NCBI GenBank assembly: GCA_037447655.1
Contig: JBBHKE010001071.1
Location: 1-62,000 of the forward strand
Source: Zygnema cylindricum
Lineage: Eukaryota; Streptophyta; Zygnematophyceae; Zygnematales; Zygnemataceae
Direction: 5' to 3'
DNA length: 62,000 nucleotides
The notes beneath the pieces were generated by a model that saw only the letters and a program-made list of their open reading frames with translations, was not told the DNA's origin and searched no databases. Positions within the stretch are counted from its first letter, which is position 1. Each line of letters begins with the position of its first letter. Below are positions 57,848-62,000 of the stretch, piece after piece. Made by a program: the position numbers and the translations under genes.

Positions 57848-58687
57848 GTTGTCAGAAATTGTACATTTGAAGTATTGTTTCGTACAAGCTACGTACCTTT
57901 AAGTTCAGATTAGAAGGTCAATCCGTCAAAAAACTTTGACTGGCGGCATATTGTACTGACGGTTAAGAAATTGTCGCGTTTGCGAACGTCGATTGTCATA
58001 AAAAAAAACAATTCACACGGCCGACGCAGGTTTACTGCAATAAAACTGCGGCAACCACATAAATAAAATGGCTGCGCGAAGGTAGTTTTTCACTACACGT
58101 CTGTGAGAGCACACACCGACATTGGACTTAGCCGCAAAAATGAAATATACTTGCGAACGGTTACACTGAACTTGGACACAAATTAAAGGACAACGTACAA
58201 CATCTATTAGTTTGAACGAAACGAAATAAACTTCATACAAAATAAAAAAGTGTACCCGGTCATCGATATTTATACACGGGTACGCTTTTTTATTTTGTAC
58301 GAATTTTATTTTGTTTCGTGCGAATTTATACATGTTATACGTCGTCTTTTAATTTGTGTCCAAGTTCAGTGTAACAGTTCGCGAGTAGATTTCATTTTTG
58401 CAGCTAAGTCGAATGTCGGTGTGTGCTCTCACAGACGTGACGTGATAAACTACCTGCGCGTAGCCATTTTATTTATGTGGTTGCCGCAGTTTTGTTGTAG
58501 TAAACCTGCGCTGGCCGTGTGAATTGTTTTTTTTTATGACGGTCGACGTTCGCAAACGCGACACTTTTTTAACCGCCTGTACAATATTCCGCCAATCAAA
58601 GTTTTTTGACAGATTTACCTTCAAACTTGAACTTAAAGGTACGTAGCTTGTACGAAACTGTACTTCAAATGTACAATTTCTGACAAC
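57848..58687. repeat. Large foldback: two arms of about 413 bp with a loop of about 15 bp
   Basis: Left arm 57848-58260 and right arm 58275-58687 are inverted copies, about 85-90 percent alike by eye. Paired landmarks include GTTGTCAGAAATTGTACATT with its complement ending TTTCTGACAAC, CTGTGAGAGCACACACCGAC with its complement, and TGTACCCGGT with CACGGGTACG at the loop. Transcribed, it would form one long hairpin. It may be a foldback MITE or a small-RNA precursor. Confidence 0.9.
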
Positions 58688-59646
58688 AACCTGCTCGCAG
58701 CAGAAATCGTCCCTGCGATTAGCAATTCCCTACAAAAATTGCGAAAGGTAATAAACAAATAACCATCTTTGTATAAAAAAAAAGAGTAGTATTTTGTTAC
58801 GTAATGTGCTATGGAAAAACCATCAAAGTACAAAGAGGGAAAAAAAGGAAATATAACATTTAAAGTTTACAAGAGCCAGTAGCGACTGAAACAAAATAAA
58901 ACAAAACAAACAAATGAGGAAAAACATAAGCAATTAGGCTAACTAGCAAAACTAAACAAAAAACAAAAGATGGCTAGCAAGAAAAGAAAAAACCCACTCT
59001 ATATGATGCCCCACAACCCCTATAAACTAAATTCCTCACCCCCGAAGTGTTGTTTTTTGTGCGACTCTGGGAAATCATTTCGGTTTAGTTCGATACCGAT
59101 TTCAGCTTCACGCAAAATCGAATCGTACCCATTTTGATCCGCAATATTTTAGGGTACACTATTTTGGGTGGGTATGTGTCTCAGCGCCTCTGCATGTGCA
59201 TTATTGTAGATGCATTATTATAGGTTGTCAGATTAGGCACATGGCACTTTGTCATTGGACTGCCACTTAGATTCTTTGATTACTCTTAGGCTTGAGTAGT
59301 TCGTTTTTGCAAACGTAGACTTATCATTCACATTCTTTGATTACTCTTAGGCTTGAGTAGTTCGTTTTTGCAAACGTAGACTTATCATTCACAGAGGCAA
59401 GAAAATCGGCAAGGTTTTATTGATAGGGACAAATTGTCCACATTTACATCTTTTGTTTTTACTCATATTCTATAATGGATTCTTGAAAGCCTTTCCTATC
59501 TTCTTCTACATGTGAATGCTTATTCCTCTTTCTCTCTCCTATCTTGTTTGATTCTGTGCACTTCGTGACGATCTTGACTTTGGACTTGAGTTTCCTCTAC
59601 TGGACTGCATATCCCTGGTCCGAAGTATCTTCTTGGTTTCTCGAAA
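58688..59646. other. Region upstream of the Copia gag, possibly including its 5' LTR
   Basis: A two-copy 61-bp tandem repeat lies at 59271-59392 (unit beginning ATTCTTTGATTACTCTTAGG). The partner LTR would lie outside the window, so LTR limits cannot be fixed, and no clear primer-binding site was found. Confidence 0.5.
59271..59392 (+). repeat. Two-copy 61-bp tandem repeat
   Basis: 59271-59331 and 59332-59392 are identical by eye. They lie in the presumed 5' LTR or leader of the Copia element. Confidence 0.9.
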
Positions 59647-62000
59647 TGGTTGACTCCGGTTTTCAAATTAGGGGCCCCCATTCCAATCTCGATAAGTTTG
59701 AAGGCACGAACTACCAACTCTGGAGATGCCGAGGTGAAGCAACCCTTGAGGAGATGCCGGGGTGAAGCAACCCTTGAGGAGAGAGGCTGTTTGGGTATCG
59801 TTACTGGAACAAAGCCGCGTCCTGTTCCTACAGATGCAAACGATATCAAAGCTGATGAAAAGAAATCAATAGCAGAATGGGATACGAAGGAGATCACATA
59901 AAAGAACACTTTGATTAGAGGTTTAGCCGATAACGTGCTTCGCAAAGTCACTCGATGCAAATCTTCTGCGGAAATTTGAGAGTCACTCGCGACGACTCAC
60001 AAACTCTTAGGAATGACTACACGAATCAAGCTTGGAAAATCACTGATGACCACTATCTACCAAGAGAGAACATCGTTGGAGGCTTACACCTCTCATTACG
60101 CCAACCTCTTGGCCGAAGTCGACGCCGTCGACTTCTCCCTTCCCATGGACACCAAGATCACACTTCTCATGTTGTCCCTACCCTTTGAGTACAAGCCAAT
60201 ACTCACTTGGTTAGATCGATCGACCCCACGACTTTGAAGTGGAACGAGGTGGTTGAAGCCCTCGTGAAAGACGAGTTCAACACCCAGATCATGTCGAATC
60301 GAGAGCTCAATGGTGAGAGCTGCGCGTTTGCATCTGGAAAGGGGAGATTCCCCCATAAAAAAAAAGACAAACGAGAAAGTCAAAATCAGGATAAGAAAGA
60401 CAATAAGTGTTTCTACTGCGACAAGCCTGGACACTTTATCTCTCTCTGTCAAAAGACCGCCTATGACAAGCAACATGATAGAGTGGACGAATCAAAGTTG
60501 AAGAAAGGGAAAGGAAAAGGAAAGGAGATCTATCAGTCGCACTCCATGATGGCATCAACCCTCTCATCTAGCAACAATGATTGGATAGTGGACACTGGGG
60601 TGTCTGAACATATGTGCTTTTGCCGCGAGTGGTTCTCGAATTTCAGGGAAACTGCTGCCTCCCGCATATACATGGGAGACAACCACACGTCCCTCTGCAC
60701 AGGCAAAGGAGACATCGAGATCGAAGCGTTAGTTGATGGAAGATTGGTCTCACGCACAATTAAGAATATGATTTACGTCCCAACGTTCAAACGAAATCTC
60801 TATTCAATTCCCCAAGCCGAAGACAACAGAATTATCCCAATGTGGCAGAAAGAAAGAAAGATAAAGCTGGTGAGAGATGGTCTTACCAGCCGAGAAGGAG
60901 AGAGAATGGTTGATCGCACATATTGTCTAAAATGCAGCCCAAAGCCACGTTTTCTAGCTCTTGGAGCTAAAGTTGTTCTTCCACCCCACGGAGAGAACAC
61001 CAAAGAAAATGAGGAGATCAAAGAAAACGTTATCACAAAAGAACCCACAGACAACAAAGGGAAAGCTAACAAACCGACACAACCAACACACAACCAACTC
61101 CTTTGGCACAGACGACTTGGCCACCTCCATACTGACGGAATGAAAAAGCTTATTGCAAAAAATTTGGCAAATGAAATAAATCTTACCACCGTCAAAGATC
61201 CCAAAGTGCCTTGCCACGGTTACGAGATAGGGAAGTCTCATCGCCTCCAATTTTCAAAATTTGGAGGAACACAGGCTTCTCGCCTACTCGAACTGATTCA
61301 CTCTGACGAATGGGTCCAAACAAGGGTGCTTTCGTGAAGTGGGAGAAGGTATTTGGTCACCTTCATTGAAGACTTATCCTGTATGACTCATATATACCTG
61401 CTCCAACAAAAAAACGAGGTATTTCAGCGATTCAAGGCATTTAAAGCAATGGCTGAGAAAAAGCACGACGCAAAAATTAAATGCTTAAGGAGCGATGTTG
61501 GAGGCGAATATCTCTCGGCGGAGTTCAAGAAGTTCCTCACCTAAGAAGGGATCGAACACTAATTGACGGCACCCAAAACCGTGCAACAGAATGGTGTTGC
61601 AGAACAGATGAACCGAATTCTTTTGGAAATGTCACGAAGCATGATGGCAACACACGTTTTCAGCTCCGACTTTTGGGGAGAAGCGGTCTGCATTGCGACA
61701 TATCTCAGAAACTGATTCCCAACAAGGGCGTTAGAGAACTAAACCCTGTTTGAAAAGTGGCATGGCAGACGTCCCAATCTTTCCCCTCTCAAAGTGTTTG
61801 GTAGCAGAGCTTACGCATACAACCACAATAATCGAGGAGGAAAGCTAACACCTAAAGTGATTGAGGGGATATTCCCCGGATATGATGGGCAATGCAAAGC
61901 CTATTGCATTGCTAACAAAAAGACTAAAACAGTTACCATCACCAGAAATGTGAAGTTTGAAGAATTACCGCAAACAGAGGACAATGGGAGCCACAAAAAT
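59647..62000 (+). pseudogene. Ty1/Copia gag-pol, 5' part, decayed; runs off the window
   Basis: In order: gag start MVDSGF...KFEGTNYQLWR (59647-59733); gag core TSLEAYTSHYANLLAEVDAV (about 60065-60130); zinc knuckle CFYCDKPGHFISLC (about 60410-60450); aspartic protease with DTGVSEHM (about 60590; the family usually has DSG); GAG-pre-integrase WHRRLGHLHTDGMKKLI (about 61105-61155); and integrase with LRSDVGGEYLSAEFKKFL (about 61485-61540) and VQQNGVAEQMNRILLEMSRS (about 61580-61640). The central part 60207-61337 is one open frame. A 26-bp duplication in gag (about 59733-59783), a frameshift near 60235, a break near 61335 and several stops in the integrase (for example near 61541) disable it. 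Reverse transcriptase would follow beyond 62000. Confidence 0.88.

Noticed and set aside
58013-58522. Two open frames of about 100 codons with nearly the same product on opposite strands
   Set aside because: They are the two arms of the foldback; no family match, and openness in one arm guarantees it in the other.

Overview
The window looks like nuclear DNA of a land plant, with a bryophyte-like (perhaps liverwort) source as a low-confidence guess. The reasons are GT-AG introns, a plant-type TDP2 with RanBP2 zinc fingers, a GT37 (plant cell-wall fucosyltransferase family) protein, a PCC13-62-like desiccation-related protein, and hAT, Copia and LINE elements. No bacterial operons, CRISPR arrays, rRNA or tRNA genes were recognised.

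Genes lie mainly in the first 28 kb. They are: the 3' exons of an NDUFAF5-like methyltransferase (630-4194, +, 5' end outside the window); a complete five-exon TDP2 (18871-14886, -); a divergent five-exon secreted ferritin-like desiccation-related protein with a very long proline-rich tail (20318-23755, +); and an intronless GT37-like fucosyltransferase (27945-25696, -). TDP2 exon 1, the shared upstream region and exon 1 of the desiccation gene also exist as a decayed older copy (about 5300-13760). That copy is split by two clean DNA transposon insertions: a 2.84-kb hAT (6086-8926, 8-bp target duplication) and a 3.57-kb TTA-flanked Harbinger-like element (8990-12563). The second carries a 5'-truncated antisense LINE.

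From 29 to 34 kb there are mostly non-autonomous transposons: two nested TTA-flanked elements, a mariner-like MITE and a hAT-like MITE with an internal minisatellite. Pyrimidine-rich (34.5-35.1 kb) and purine-rich (54.95-56.6 kb) minisatellites sit either side of the largest repeat block.

That block is a nest. A 1.24-kb tandemly duplicated unit (36322-37560 and 38015-38413 plus 53056-53919) may encode a small secreted protein. Its second copy is interrupted by LTR element 1 (38414-53055, +). Element 1 contains LTR element 2 (41226-50235, -, gag only). The 3' LTR of element 2 is interrupted by a LINE (42014-46508, +) with an N-terminal zinc finger, reverse transcriptase and a C-terminal restriction-like endonuclease. 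Its one long frame is broken only by a single TAG.

The last 4 kb hold an 840-bp near-perfect foldback (57848-58687) and the 5' part of a decayed Ty1/Copia element that runs off the window. All exon boundaries were read by eye from splice signals, reading phase and remembered family motifs; no alignment or search was run.
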